Assembly: GCA_030609965.1 (NCBI GenBank)
Contig: JAUWSQ010000021.1
Location: 1-42,042 of the forward strand
Length of the DNA: 42,042 bases
From: Candidatus Fermentibacterota bacterium
GTDB taxonomy: Bacteria > Fermentibacterota > Fermentibacteria > Fermentibacterales > JCC-6
Reading direction: 5' to 3'
The notes beneath the pieces were generated by a model. The model worked only from the letters and a program-made list of their open reading frames with translations. It was not told where the DNA came from and searched no databases. A program made the translations under genes and the position numbers. Numbering within the stretch: position 1 is the stretch's first letter; each line of letters opens with the position of its first letter. Below, piece after piece: positions 16,085-25,700 of the stretch.

Positions 16085-16159
16085 ACAGTTTACTACAAGC
16101 ACCACTTCAACTGAAATCCTCGAGTCCCATCAGTGTGCTTAATCTCTCTGAGATACAAT

Positions 16160-16429
16160 CTACCTCCTGAGGCCGAGATCCTTAACTATCTTTCTGTAAC
16201 GTTCAATATCCTTATTTGTAAGGTAATTCAGCAGTTTTCTCCTCTGACCCACAAGCATAAGAAGTCCTCTGTTGCTGTTATTGTCCTTCTTGTGAAGCTT
16301 CCTGTGCTCGGTAAGGTTCCTTATCCTCTCCGTAAGGATGGCAATCTGAACTTCCGATTTCCCAGTATCATTTTCATTATCTCCGAAATTTACGATTAAT
16401 TCTGCCTTTTTATCGGCTGTTATACTCAT
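16160..16429 (-). CDS. rpsO: 30S ribosomal protein S15
   Basis: The 89-residue protein starting [12 protein letters not shown] is typical S15. [21 protein letters not shown] is the conserved N-terminal helix region, and [19 protein letters not shown] is the rRNA-binding helix. S15 binds the central domain of 16S rRNA early in 30S assembly. An upstream in-frame ATG (16489) lies well inside ribF and would add non-family residues, so 16429 is chosen. The start overlaps the end of ribF by 20 bases, closer than in most genomes. Confidence 0.97.
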   Translation of the reverse strand: MSITADKKAELIVNFGDNENDTGKSEVQIAILTERIRNLTEHRKLHKKDNNSNRGLLMLVGQRRKLLNYLTNKDIERYRKIVKDLGLRR

Positions 16430-17306
16430 CTTTCTCGATCCTCCATTCGTTCTTCGCGTACTGCCTGACGTTTTCCACATCACCGGCAATAAGCATCTTC
16501 AGCTCTTCAATATCTATTGAAGACGCTTCACTTCTCAATCTCTTTCTAAAACTAACGCTCACTGCACTGCCGTAAATATCCCCGATCCTGTGATCCGGTA
16601 TGTATGCTTCAACCGGTCCTGTGGCACTGCCTGGAACATATACGGCTGCAGGTAAAGGACTGGTTCCGCAACCTGTATCTACAAGACCTGCGTAACTGCC
16701 GGGTTTCGGAAGCAGTTTGCATCCGGGAACCCTGACATTCAAAGTGGGAAATCCGATCTGCCTACCCAGACCCTTGCCCCTTGAAACCACTCCTGTTACC
16801 GAATAATTCCTGCCAAGGAGTTCTTCAGCACTCCGGAGTTTTCCGTTTTCAAGAAGTAATCGGATCTTTTCACTCTTAACCGGGCCATCTCCACATTCCA
16901 GCGGAGGTACAATAATAGTATCAATCTCCCTTGAAGTACACCACTGAAACAGGTATTCCGCTGTACCTGACCTGTTTCTGCCGAAATGGAAATCGTATCC
17001 CACTACGATCCTGCTGAATCTCTCCATTTCATGAAGTTCAAAGAGAAATTCATCTGGTGATTTTTCGACTGTTTCTCTATCGAAAGGAATGATTACGATA
17101 TTATTCATTCCCAGTCTGTTTAAAATCCCTGCCCGCTCGGACACAGTAGTGAGTCTTCTATTCCATGAATTGTCCGTAAAATACTGACGGGCTACAGGTT
17201 CAAAGCAGACAAGGCATGCATCACCGTCGAAGGATCTGGCCTTTTCTATTACCTTCAGATGTCCTGAATGTATACCGTCGAAATTTCCAAGTGTTATTGT
17301 ATCCAT
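16410..17306 (-). CDS. ribF: Bifunctional riboflavin kinase/FAD synthetase
   Basis: The 298-residue protein has both RibF halves. The N-terminal FMN adenylyltransferase has [11 protein letters not shown] (6-16, HxGH-type) and [12 protein letters not shown] (103-114), with VKSEKIR at 143-149. The C-terminal riboflavin kinase has [14 protein letters not shown] (177-190). Together they convert riboflavin to FMN and then FAD. The gene sits between truB and rpsO, as in many bacteria. FAD made here would be the substrate of ApbE. ATG 17306 is 5 bases past the truB stop, and the ribosome binding site is weak. Confidence 0.96.
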   Translation of the reverse strand: MDTITLGNFDGIHSGHLKVIEKARSFDGDACLVCFEPVARQYFTDNSWNRRLTTVSERAGILNRLGMNNIVIIPFDRETVEKSPDEFLFELHEMERFSRIVVGYDFHFGRNRSGTAEYLFQWCTSREIDTIIVPPLECGDGPVKSEKIRLLLENGKLRSAEELLGRNYSVTGVVSRGKGLGRQIGFPTLNVRVPGCKLLPKPGSYAGLVDTGCGTSPLPAAVYVPGSATGPVEAYIPDHRIGDIYGSAVSVSFRKRLRSEASSIDIEELKMLIAGDVENVRQYAKNEWRIEKDEYNSR

Positions 17307-17311
17307 GGTTT

Positions 17312-18157
17312 TCAGCTACCGGTTAATACGCACAGTGGTTTCAGAATACTCCCATCCCCCTCGGCAACAGCCAGCAGATTATTGTCCTCATCCAGCAGGG
17401 CTACAGTACCGACCTCCACACCGCTTACGTTTCCTCCGTGCGATACTGTCAAACACTTTTCCTCGTCAAGCACTTCTTTCGAATAATCACGGAGGACATC
17501 TGACATTGTGAGAAGAGAACTGATGCTGCGCGTATCCTTTGAAGCTTCCTCAATACTGAATGCTCCTATCGATGTTCTTCTGATATCGAAAGCTGCCCCC
17601 CCTGTCCCAAGTTCGTTTCCGATATCGCGTGCAAGTGCTCTGATGTAAGTTCCCGAGCTGACAGTTACTGAGAGTAATATCTCCGATCCCAAGAGTTTCT
17701 CAAGCCTCCAGTTCTCGGTAAACACTTCTTTTACAGGCGTTGAGGGCTTCAATCCTTTTCTCGCAAGAGTATATGCCCGGGAGCCATCAACTCTTACAGC
17801 TGAATAGTCCGGCACTTTCTGAGTGATTGACCCGGTATATCTGCATATTACCTTTAAAATATCTTCCTCAGTGATGGGCGGAACGGGTTTCGTTTCCAGA
17901 ATTGTACCACCAGTATCGTCCGTATCGGTTCTGATGCCAAGCTTAATCCCGAAACTGTAAGTTTTCCCGGAGGATGTTACAAATCTGGACAGTCTTGTTG
18001 CTCTTCCAAGAAGAACAATAAGAAGGCCTGTTGCATCGGGATCCAGGGTTCCGGCGTGACCGTATTTCCTGTAACCCCATTGTTTTGCAACCCTTTGCGC
18101 TGCCCTGCGTGAGTAAATGCCGGCTGATTTATCAAGAAGATATGCTGCACCGGTCAT
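17312..18157 (-). CDS. truB: tRNA pseudouridine(55) synthase TruB
   Basis: From ATG 18157 the protein has 281 residues and starts MTGAAYLLDKSAGIYSRRA, matching the normal TruB N-terminus (LLxDKPxGxTS). The catalytic aspartate is Asp39 in HAGTLDPDATG. YSAVRVDGSRAYTLARKG and SSGTYIRALARDIG are further family motifs. TruB makes pseudouridine 55 in the T-loop of tRNAs. An in-frame TTG at 18172, overlapping the rbfA stop, could add five residues; I prefer the ATG by homology although neither has a clear ribosome binding site. Confidence 0.95.
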   Translation of the reverse strand: MTGAAYLLDKSAGIYSRRAAQRVAKQWGYRKYGHAGTLDPDATGLLIVLLGRATRLSRFVTSSGKTYSFGIKLGIRTDTDDTGGTILETKPVPPITEEDILKVICRYTGSITQKVPDYSAVRVDGSRAYTLARKGLKPSTPVKEVFTENWRLEKLLGSEILLSVTVSSGTYIRALARDIGNELGTGGAAFDIRRTSIGAFSIEEASKDTRSISSLLTMSDVLRDYSKEVLDEEKCLTVSHGGNVSGVEVGTVALLDEDNNLLAVAEGDGSILKPLCVLTGS

Positions 18158-18168
18158 CCGGGGGGATG

Positions 18169-18513
18169 TCAATCGTTACTCAGCTCCCTCATGATATTCA
18201 GAATCTTGTCACCCTTCTCACCGGATTCATCTTTTACCAGTGACAGAACGGGAACCGTACGCATCCTTATCCGGGATGCCAGCTGAGATCTGAGAAAACC
18301 CTTGGCCGACTCCATCGCTTCGAAAGCATCCTGCCTCTCGGTATCAGTTCCTGCTGCCTCATAGAACAGCGTAGCATGCGAACCGTCGCGGGATAGTTTT
18401 ACCTTGGTTATGCTGACGTTGCGCAGCCTTTCGTCAGATACACTTCTGGACAGTGTTTCACCGAGAATCTGCCGTATATCTACTTCCAGCCTGGATATTC
18501 TTCTGTCATCCAT
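18169..18513 (-). CDS. rbfA: 30S ribosome-binding factor RbfA
   Basis: The 114-residue protein has the RbfA KH-like fold: an N-terminal RRISRLEVDIRQILGETL helix, an ITKVKLSRDGSHATLFYE strand pair, then a helix with FLRSQLASRIRMRTVPVL, the conserved end of the domain. It helps mature the 5' end of 16S rRNA and is needed in the cold. It follows infB by 21 bases, and ATG 18513 has GGAGG 8 bases upstream. Confidence 0.95.
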   Translation of the reverse strand: MDDRRISRLEVDIRQILGETLSRSVSDERLRNVSITKVKLSRDGSHATLFYEAAGTDTERQDAFEAMESAKGFLRSQLASRIRMRTVPVLSLVKDESGEKGDKILNIMRELSND

Positions 18514-18534
18514 ACGAAATTCCTCCGCAGAAAC

Positions 18535-20682
18535 TCAGAGTTGCCTGGCGATTGAAATAATTTCAAAGCTTTCTATCACATCGCCTAATTTAATATCATT
18601 ATAGCCCGATAGGCCTATGCCGCATTCGAAACCGGATTTGACTTCTTTCTTGTCTTCCTTGAAACGCTTCAGGGAACTTACGGTCCCTGACCAGATATCA
18701 ATGCCGTTCCGCACAAGCCGTATCCGGGCATTTCTCCTGATTAAACCGCTGATAACGTAGGATCCTGCAATAGTCCCGATCTTCGGAACTCTAAAAAGGT
18801 CTCTTACTTCAGCTGATCCAAGGAATTCTTCCTTCTCTTCTGGTTTCAGAAGCCCTGAAAGCGCTTTATTGATGGTTTCTTCAACCTGGTGGATAACACT
18901 GAAGATAGCGATTTCTACGTCTCTTGCTGCTGCCTCTTCGCGTGCTCTGACATCCGGACGAACCCTGAAACCGATTATTATAGCATTTGATGCGGCAGCA
19001 AGGTTGACATCGTTACTTGAAATACCTCCAGCACCGCTTCTGATAATGTTAACCGAGACTTCTTCATTACCAAGCTTGGTCAGGGTGTCTACTATGGCTT
19101 CCGCAGTTCCCTGAACATCCGCTTTGATGACCAGATTCATAATGCCCTCGTGCTCAATTGATTTCTGCCAGAAATCCTCGAGAGATATCATTTTGCCCGC
19201 ATGCAGTTCTCTTTCCCTCTGAACGATCTGGCGTCTTCTGCTGATACGTTTTGCCTCATGTTCGGAAGAAACAGCTACAATCGGTTCTCCAGCGTCGGGA
19301 ACATCGGTACAGCCGAGTATCTGTACGGGGGTTCCCGGACCCGCTTCCTCAATCTCGTTATCGTTTTCATCGTACATCGCCCGAACTCTCCCGCGGCATC
19401 TTCCGGCCACAAAATCGTCCTCAACCCTCAATGTTCCATCCTGGATGATCACGTTAACAACAGTTCCGCGTCTGGGATCAACTTCGCCTTCGAGAACAGT
19501 TCCTCTTGCGGGTCTATCCGGATAAGCTGTTAATTCAAGCATCTCAGCCTGCATCAGCAGCTTGTCCAGAAGATCGTCGATGTTTTCACCTGTTATGGAC
19601 GATACCTCCGAACAGAGTATATCCCCTCCCCATTCTTCAATAAGAATATTGTGGGACGCCAGATCCTTCTTAATGAAATCACTATTGGCAGTTGGGAGAT
19701 CGATCTTTGTGATCGCAACTATTATCGGAACTTTAGCAGCTCTGGCATGATCAATGGCTTCCTGCGTCTGGGGCATTACCCTGCTGTCAGCGGCAACGAC
19801 AAGGATTACTATATCTGTAACCCTGGCTCCCCTTGTTCGCATAGCTGTGAAAGCCTCATGACCCGGTGTATCTATGAACGTTATCTTCTTGCCGTTTCCG
19901 AATTTTGATATATAGGCGCCTATATGCTGAGTAATACCGCCTGATTCGGTAGCAATGATGTTTGTCTGCCTTATTCTGTCCAGAAGTGCGGTTTTGCCAT
20001 GATCAACATGCCCCATCACGGTGATTATCGGAAATCTCGCTAGTTCAGAACCGCCTGTGCTGATTCGCCTTTTCTCGAGTTCCCTGGCTCCGTAGCTTTC
20101 AACCACCTCAACTTCGAAATTGAATTCGTGTGCCACCAGTGATACTGTTTCAACATCAAGCCTCTGGTTTGCTGTAGCCATAACACCCAGTTCCATGAAC
20201 TTGCCAATAACCTTACTGAGGGAGATTTCCATCAGTTCTGACAGTTCCGAAGGACTCGTATATTCAGTAATCCGGATAAAGGAAGAATCGCCATCTCTGG
20301 TGATTTCCTGCAGTTTTTCAACTTTTTCTTCTCTGTATTTCTTACGCTTCTTCTGTCTTGATCTTCCAGCACCTGAATCAATTCTGGCGAGCGTATCTTT
20401 GACAGTCTTTACTGCTTCCGCAGTTATTCTTGGCTTTGGACGTCGTTTTTTCTTCTTTCTTTTCTTTCGAACCGTCTTTGTCCGTGCGGCTTCTTTCTCC
20501 CGGTCGAACCTGTTCCTTACTTTCGCTTCATCTTCCGGGGTGAGTGAGCTCATATGGCTCTTCACAGATATTGTCATTTCTTCGAGAACCTTGAGCAGCG
20601 CCTCACTTGACAGATTAAGTTCCTTGGCAAGTTCGTATACTCTTAGCTTCTTCACATTGCTTTTCTCAGCCAAGGTAATCAC
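18535..20682 (-). CDS. infB: Translation initiation factor IF-2
   Basis: The 715-residue protein has an N-terminal IF2-N helix domain (VYELAKELNLSSEALLKVL), a very basic stretch (about 67-87), a second IF2-N domain (about 140-200), then the GTPase: G1 GHVDHGKT (224-231), G3 DTPGH (271-275) and G4 TKID (325-328). EF-Tu-like domain II, the IF2 domain 3 and the tRNA-binding C-terminal domain follow. IF-2 brings fMet-tRNA to the 30S subunit. The G4 Asn is replaced by Thr, which is unusual. The start is not certain: GTG 20682, TTG 20673 and GTG 20655 are all possible; 20655 gives the most typical N-terminus. Confidence 0.96.
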   Translation of the reverse strand: MITLAEKSNVKKLRVYELAKELNLSSEALLKVLEEMTISVKSHMSSLTPEDEAKVRNRFDREKEAARTKTVRKKRKKKKRRPKPRITAEAVKTVKDTLARIDSGAGRSRQKKRKKYREEKVEKLQEITRDGDSSFIRITEYTSPSELSELMEISLSKVIGKFMELGVMATANQRLDVETVSLVAHEFNFEVEVVESYGARELEKRRISTGGSELARFPIITVMGHVDHGKTALLDRIRQTNIIATESGGITQHIGAYISKFGNGKKITFIDTPGHEAFTAMRTRGARVTDIVILVVAADSRVMPQTQEAIDHARAAKVPIIVAITKIDLPTANSDFIKKDLASHNILIEEWGGDILCSEVSSITGENIDDLLDKLLMQAEMLELTAYPDRPARGTVLEGEVDPRRGTVVNVIIQDGTLRVEDDFVAGRCRGRVRAMYDENDNEIEEAGPGTPVQILGCTDVPDAGEPIVAVSSEHEAKRISRRRQIVQRERELHAGKMISLEDFWQKSIEHEGIMNLVIKADVQGTAEAIVDTLTKLGNEEVSVNIIRSGAGGISSNDVNLAAASNAIIIGFRVRPDVRAREEAAARDVEIAIFSVIHQVEETINKALSGLLKPEEKEEFLGSAEVRDLFRVPKIGTIAGSYVISGLIRRNARIRLVRNGIDIWSGTVSSLKRFKEDKKEVKSGFECGIGLSGYNDIKLGDVIESFEIISIARQL

Positions 20683-20760
20683 CCTCTTCCATCATTTATC
20701 CAATTCCGCAATTCATTCAATTCTGAGCTGTTTACCGAACTCAAAGGATCGGGAAGGATG

Positions 20761-22149
20761 TTATTCCGTTGTGTTTTCTGTATCGCTATCCCCATCAATC
20801 TCAGCTTCCAGTGCAGCTATTCTTGCTTCCTCTTTTTTAAGCTCAACAGTTATTTTTCTACTATCTATCAGTTCTCTGGCTTCTTTCAGAAGATTATTCA
20901 CTTTTACAGCACCGACACCCTGAACCTCAAGGATCTTTTCCCTGTGGGAAGCGATAATCCTGTCCGCAGAATCAAATCCTGCACGTGTAAGCCTCTCAGC
21001 CAGTTTATCGTTTACGCATTCGAACTCATGAATATCGACTCTTAACATATCTTCCCACTTTTTTCTGCTCTCCCAGAGAGATCTTTCCTCGACTTCAATT
21101 CTACACCCGACCAGCTTGCCTGCCAGCCTTACATTATGACCGCCCTTACCCTTCGCTCTTCCTATTTCATCGTCCGGAACGGTAGCGATCATGAGGGTCT
21201 CTTCCTCTCCAGTTTCCTGGCTGATCCGCTTCTCCATAACAACCCTGAGGACGGTCGCAGGAAGGAGAGCACTGGTTACAAGCAGCTGCCTGTCTATAGT
21301 CCAGGGGATTATATCGATTCTCTCACCGTTAAGCTCACGCATGACTGACTGAACCCGCATACCTTTCATTCCGACAAAAGTGCCAACTGCATCAACCCTG
21401 ATATCGTTGCTCGCCACTGCGATTTTTGTTCTGACACCTGCTTCACGGGCAATGGCCATTATCTGAACTACTCCCTCATCGATTTCAGGAGCTTCTCTCT
21501 CGAAAAGTCTTTTAACAAGAATCGGAGTTGCTCTTGAAAGGACGAGCTGTGGTTCTGTACTCTCCGGACTGAGAACCTCTAGAAGAACAGGAAGTACGGT
21601 ATCTCCGTGTTCGAATCTCTCACCCCTGGCCCTTTCTTCAGGCGGGATTAACGCTTCTATCTGTCCTGCAATACGAACATTGACCCGATTTCTATAAACC
21701 TGCTGAACCACACACCGAGGAATAAGCTGACCAATCCTGTCTGAGTACTCCTCGTACACCTTTTCCCTCTCGGCTGATCGCTCCAGTGTGTGGAATTCTC
21801 TTCTGAACATGTTTATTGCTGAACGGCCGAAATCATTAAAGTCGATAGGTACTCCTACCTCATCATCGTAATCGGCTTCGGCGTTGTATTTTCTTGCTTT
21901 TTTTCTTGTAATCTGAAGATGATCCATTCCTGGTTCAATTTCCCTGACTACTTTCATAAGAGCAATTATGAGAACATCATCTTTCTTCTGCTCCCATGTC
22001 ACTTTGATATTCTGAGGAGAACCGTACTCATTCTCGGTTGCTTCTATCAATCCCCTTTCAAGCCAATCAAGTAGAAGTTCCTGATTAGCTCCTTTACTTT
22101 CTCGGATCACAGCTGCCAGGGCTTCTATTCTCTGATAATTATCCGACAC
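20761..22149 (-). CDS. nusA: Transcription termination/antitermination factor NusA
   Basis: The 462-residue protein has the NusA layout: an N-terminal RNA-polymerase-binding domain (about 1-125), an S1 domain (about 133-200, beginning IPRCVVQQVYRNRVNVRIAG), and two KH domains with VGMKGMRVQSVMRELNGE and GRAKGKGGHNVRLAGKLVG. A C-terminal helix-hairpin-helix region (ILEVQGVGAVKVNNLL) precedes a glutamate-rich tail. NusA controls pausing, termination and antitermination. The start is GTG 22149 with GGAG 6 bases upstream. It sits between rimP and infB as usual. Confidence 0.97.
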   Translation of the reverse strand: MSDNYQRIEALAAVIRESKGANQELLLDWLERGLIEATENEYGSPQNIKVTWEQKKDDVLIIALMKVVREIEPGMDHLQITRKKARKYNAEADYDDEVGVPIDFNDFGRSAINMFRREFHTLERSAEREKVYEEYSDRIGQLIPRCVVQQVYRNRVNVRIAGQIEALIPPEERARGERFEHGDTVLPVLLEVLSPESTEPQLVLSRATPILVKRLFEREAPEIDEGVVQIMAIAREAGVRTKIAVASNDIRVDAVGTFVGMKGMRVQSVMRELNGERIDIIPWTIDRQLLVTSALLPATVLRVVMEKRISQETGEEETLMIATVPDDEIGRAKGKGGHNVRLAGKLVGCRIEVEERSLWESRKKWEDMLRVDIHEFECVNDKLAERLTRAGFDSADRIIASHREKILEVQGVGAVKVNNLLKEARELIDSRKITVELKKEEARIAALEAEIDGDSDTENTTE

Positions 22150-22183
22150 TTTTAACTCCTCGCATATCTTAAAACAGCTTACT

Positions 22184-22603
22184 TCAATCCAGTACTTCCA
22201 CTGCGTTAACTATATCGTCAGTGGTCAGCGTCCTGCCTCCCCTGAATTTAAGGCACCCGTTGCTGTACTCCTCAAGCCAATCAACAATATTCTCATCCTT
22301 CAGCTGCACTGATAATTTTCTCCCGGTGGATCTTATCCAGTCGACCTCGGTACTGAGCAGGCGTCCTATGCCCGGGGAACTGACTTCCAGCCTGTAGTTC
22401 GAAAGCAGCATCTTTCCGTCAATTAGATTCCTTATTTTCCCGGCCAGCTCCGCACATTCGGAAATGTTAATCCGTTCCGGTCTGTCGACAAGGAGCCTTA
22501 TCATTTGACTCCTGCCGATGTTCTTCACAGACATGTCAACCAGCAGGATGCCTGTTCTGTCAACAATATCTTCTATCATTTCATATAGATCAGTGGAATC
22601 CAT
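22184..22603 (-). CDS. rimP: Ribosome maturation factor RimP
   Basis: The 139-residue protein has the two RimP domains: an N-terminal alpha/beta domain with LLVDMSVKNIGRSQMIRLLVDRP-type strands, and a C-terminal SH3-like domain starting near RLEVSSPGIGRLL (YxLEVSSPGxxRPL in the family). RimP helps assemble the 30S head. It is first in the rimP-nusA-infB operon. ATG 22603 has AGGATAA directly before it, giving a close but usable ribosome binding site. Confidence 0.93.
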   Translation of the reverse strand: MDSTDLYEMIEDIVDRTGILLVDMSVKNIGRSQMIRLLVDRPERINISECAELAGKIRNLIDGKMLLSNYRLEVSSPGIGRLLSTEVDWIRSTGRKLSVQLKDENIVDWLEEYSNGCLKFRGGRTLTTDDIVNAVEVLD

Positions 22604-22621
22604 TTATCCTACATTCAACAA

Positions 22622-22651
22622 TAAAAAATAAAGGCGGATAGATACCGCCTT
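22622..22651 (-). terminator. Intrinsic terminator closing the polysaccharide operon
   Basis: On the minus strand the 7-bp stem AAGGCGG / CCGCCTT with a 7-base loop is followed by TATTTTTTATTG. It lies 58 bases past the stop of the O-antigen ligase/TPR gene and just before rimP. It should end the long polysaccharide transcript and could also act as an attenuator of the rimP operon. Confidence 0.8.
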
Positions 22652-22655
22652 TTGA

Positions 22656-22684
22656 ATCATACGACTCTTCAGCGCAACCATTAA
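22656..22684 (-). promoter_or_regulatory. Putative promoter of the rimP-nusA-infB operon
   Basis: The minus strand has TTAATG (22684-22679), a 17-base spacer and TATGAT (22661-22656, five of six consensus). Transcription would start right at the base of the hairpin at 22631-22651, placing a terminator-like stem in the rimP leader. The spacing is ideal, while the -35 is only partly consensus. Confidence 0.45.
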
Positions 22685-22708
22685 GTGAAATCTAGTTCTT
22701 TCCAGTGT

Positions 22709-25700
22709 TTATGGCAAGTCAGACCGTGTAATTCTACCCATTATTAAATCGCTCTTGAGCGCTTCAATGTAATTCGAGAATTCATCATTGATCGTAAGGA
22801 TCGAATGGTCATTTAGATCGTTGAGTATCCTTGATATTTGATACTGCGTTTCATTCTCTCCGATGATCCGGACTAACTTCGAACGAGCATTATCAACAAG
22901 CGAAACTGTCTGTGCCCCCTGAATAGTACTGTAGTGTGGTATGCCATTGTAGGATGAACAGAAGAGAATATAAAGCCACTGTATCTCAAATTTAACTAAT
23001 TCAGCATTCAAGGAATCCTGTGCCTGCAGCGCAAGTATTCCGGTGTATGATCTTTCGAGCAGAGAATTCTCATGCATCGGGGAGGCTCCGGCCTGGGAAT
23101 CCCTCATCCTCATGAAGCAGTACAGTGGACCGCCAATACTTTCCCACAGATTCTCCAGCTCTTCTCTGATGGAGGTTGTTGCATCCAGCATAGAGCGAGA
23201 GGATTCGATGAAGATAATTACTTCAAATATTCGTCTGTCTAATCTGAGCAAAGTGACTTCATTGAACAGGTGTATCCGTCTCTCATCGATTTCATCCAGT
23301 CCGGTGCGGAGAAGTGCTTCATTCAATTCATCCATCATCCGGGATACTTCCATTGGCCAGGCTGTTAGATATTCAAAATCAGCATTGCAGAAGTTGTTCA
23401 GGATATCACTGAGCGTCTGTATCCCCTCAAGATCGCCCTCTGCAGCTAAAATGCGTCCGTTCAAAGCACGTTGAAGCGGAAGAATATCAAGTTCAAGCTG
23501 AGTGAGACCATTCAGGTACATCCGTACACCAGCAGTATCTCCCTCCTCGAACTGCTCGAGTACATCCAGACCTGTCTGCATCTGCTGCAATTGCATATCG
23601 GTATACTCTTCTATTGAGGACGCGATTTCCGGATAGCTGGAGTTCAGCAAATTGATGAGTTCAAGCTGAAGACTGTCAGCGGAATCTTTGTATGTTAAGA
23701 AGGTATTACCAAAATCGAACATGATTGTTCTGAACAATTGAGACTGTGTGTCCAGCCTGTCGTACACACTGAGCAGTTTATCAATCAATCTCATCGTAAT
23801 CTGCCAATGCAGATAAACACCATCCCGTGTCTGTGCAAGGGTGTTGAGGATTCTGACCTTATCTGCGTAGCCCCCTCTGTTGTGAGCATGGAGATCCCAT
23901 GCTTTCCGCAGTGATGCAAGAGCGCTGTCCGGATTACCAAGATTTATCCATACAAGGGAAAGGTTATTATGAACCTCAGCATAATCCGGAGCCATACTGA
24001 TAAGTGAATCGTAAGCAGAAAGACCAAGCATCATATATCGGTCAGCCTCCTGCCGATTCTCTGCAACCAGTCCATTCATGAGGAGAATTTCCGTAAGTGG
24101 TGGAGAATTCGACTGATACAATCTTGAAGCTGATATATATGCGCTGCCAAGAGCGTACCACCCTCCAAGCTCCTCACGATTTGTCTCAACACATTTTTCG
24201 CACCATGCTATCGAACTGTCCGCCGCGTGCATCGTGTTGTCAAAATAGTAGAGAGCTCTCTGTGCAGCCTCAGGGTTCCCGGTGTTCCGCCATTCCGCAG
24301 CGGCGGCAACGGCATTATCCATCCCAGGCTGTATATGGGCAAGGTACATGTCCTTTCCTATGAACAGCTCTCTCCCTGATCTCATAGCACTGAAATAATG
24401 GGGGATCGCAATGACTCCAAAAAGAATGACGATCAGAAGAAGGATAGCTGCAAGGCCATATCTCCTGAAACCTTTAATAATAGTAATTTTACATGGAATG
24501 GACGCGAGCAGCAGTCCTGTGAAAAGCGCCAGAAGCAATGCGGATACCGGCCATCTAAGGGCTACCGATACAGTAGCTTCAGCCAGCAGGGCCACAATGC
24601 CTGCGATTATCCCGGTAACCAGCCATTTATCTGCTGTATCATTCTTTTCGTCGTGCGGATACTCTGATTTCCTTTTTCTGTATACTATCCTGATAATGGA
24701 ATAAAATATAGCTCCCCATAACAGCAGACCTATTATCCCTGTATCACCTAGTATCTCAAGGTACTCACAATGTGCATGAAGAGTATTATGACTGACACCA
24801 AGAAGGAAATACTCCGGATTCCTGAACTGTGGAAATACGATCTGAAATGATCCTGGACCGTATCCCAGGATTGGATTGCTCTTCGCCATATACAATGCAC
24901 CGGTCCATATAAGTTTCCTCACCTGAAAAGTACCGGTTTCTATGGAAGATAATTCTTCCATCCGGTTTCCCAGGATGATAACTGAGCCTCCTATCAGAAT
25001 AAGAAATACAAGAAGCAGTGAAAGAAGGATTCTTTTGTTCTTCCTGATGAACGGAACGAAGAGAAGAAATAAGGCAATAGCGAACAGACCTATCAGACTG
25101 CCCCTTGTTTTGCTTGCAAGCATCGCACCAGTACAGAGGAGGGCAAAACCTGCTGCTGATACTATCCTGATTCTCATCAGCTTCAGCCTGCTGAGAAGGA
25201 ATCCTGCGCCTGCAGGCAGCATTGCCATCGAAAAACTTCCAAGAAGGTTCGCATTCCCCATAGTTCCGGAACTTCTCGCCATCCGCGTAAGACCAGCATC
25301 CCAGCTGAAGATTATTATGCCCATTGATTGAAGGATAGCGTATATTGACAAAACAGCAGTAGACACGACCATAACCCACAGAATTATATCCCTATTTTTC
25401 TCAGTAAATGTTATCGCAATGATGAATACGAGGCCGGATAGTGCAATAATACTGCACATGTAGTTTAAAGCATTGATGGATTGAATACCTGAATAATGAC
25501 GGAAAAACATCCAGAGAATAAAAAGGATGAAAGATACAACAAGCGACCTGCTGAGCCTTGCCGAGGCAATCCTTCCGTTTACAGAGATGCCCAGAGCTGC
25601 TACAAGCAGTGCAAGCGCGGAACCTCCGACGAAGATGAATTCCTTTATCAGTATACTGCTTCTACTGTTTGTCTGAACAATGAACATCGATCCAAGTATC

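Noticed and set aside
20120..20923. Plus-strand 267-codon frame across infB and nusA
   Set aside because: It is antisense to the conserved infB N-terminus and the nusA end. Its serine-rich bias is the mirror of Lys/Glu-rich coding.
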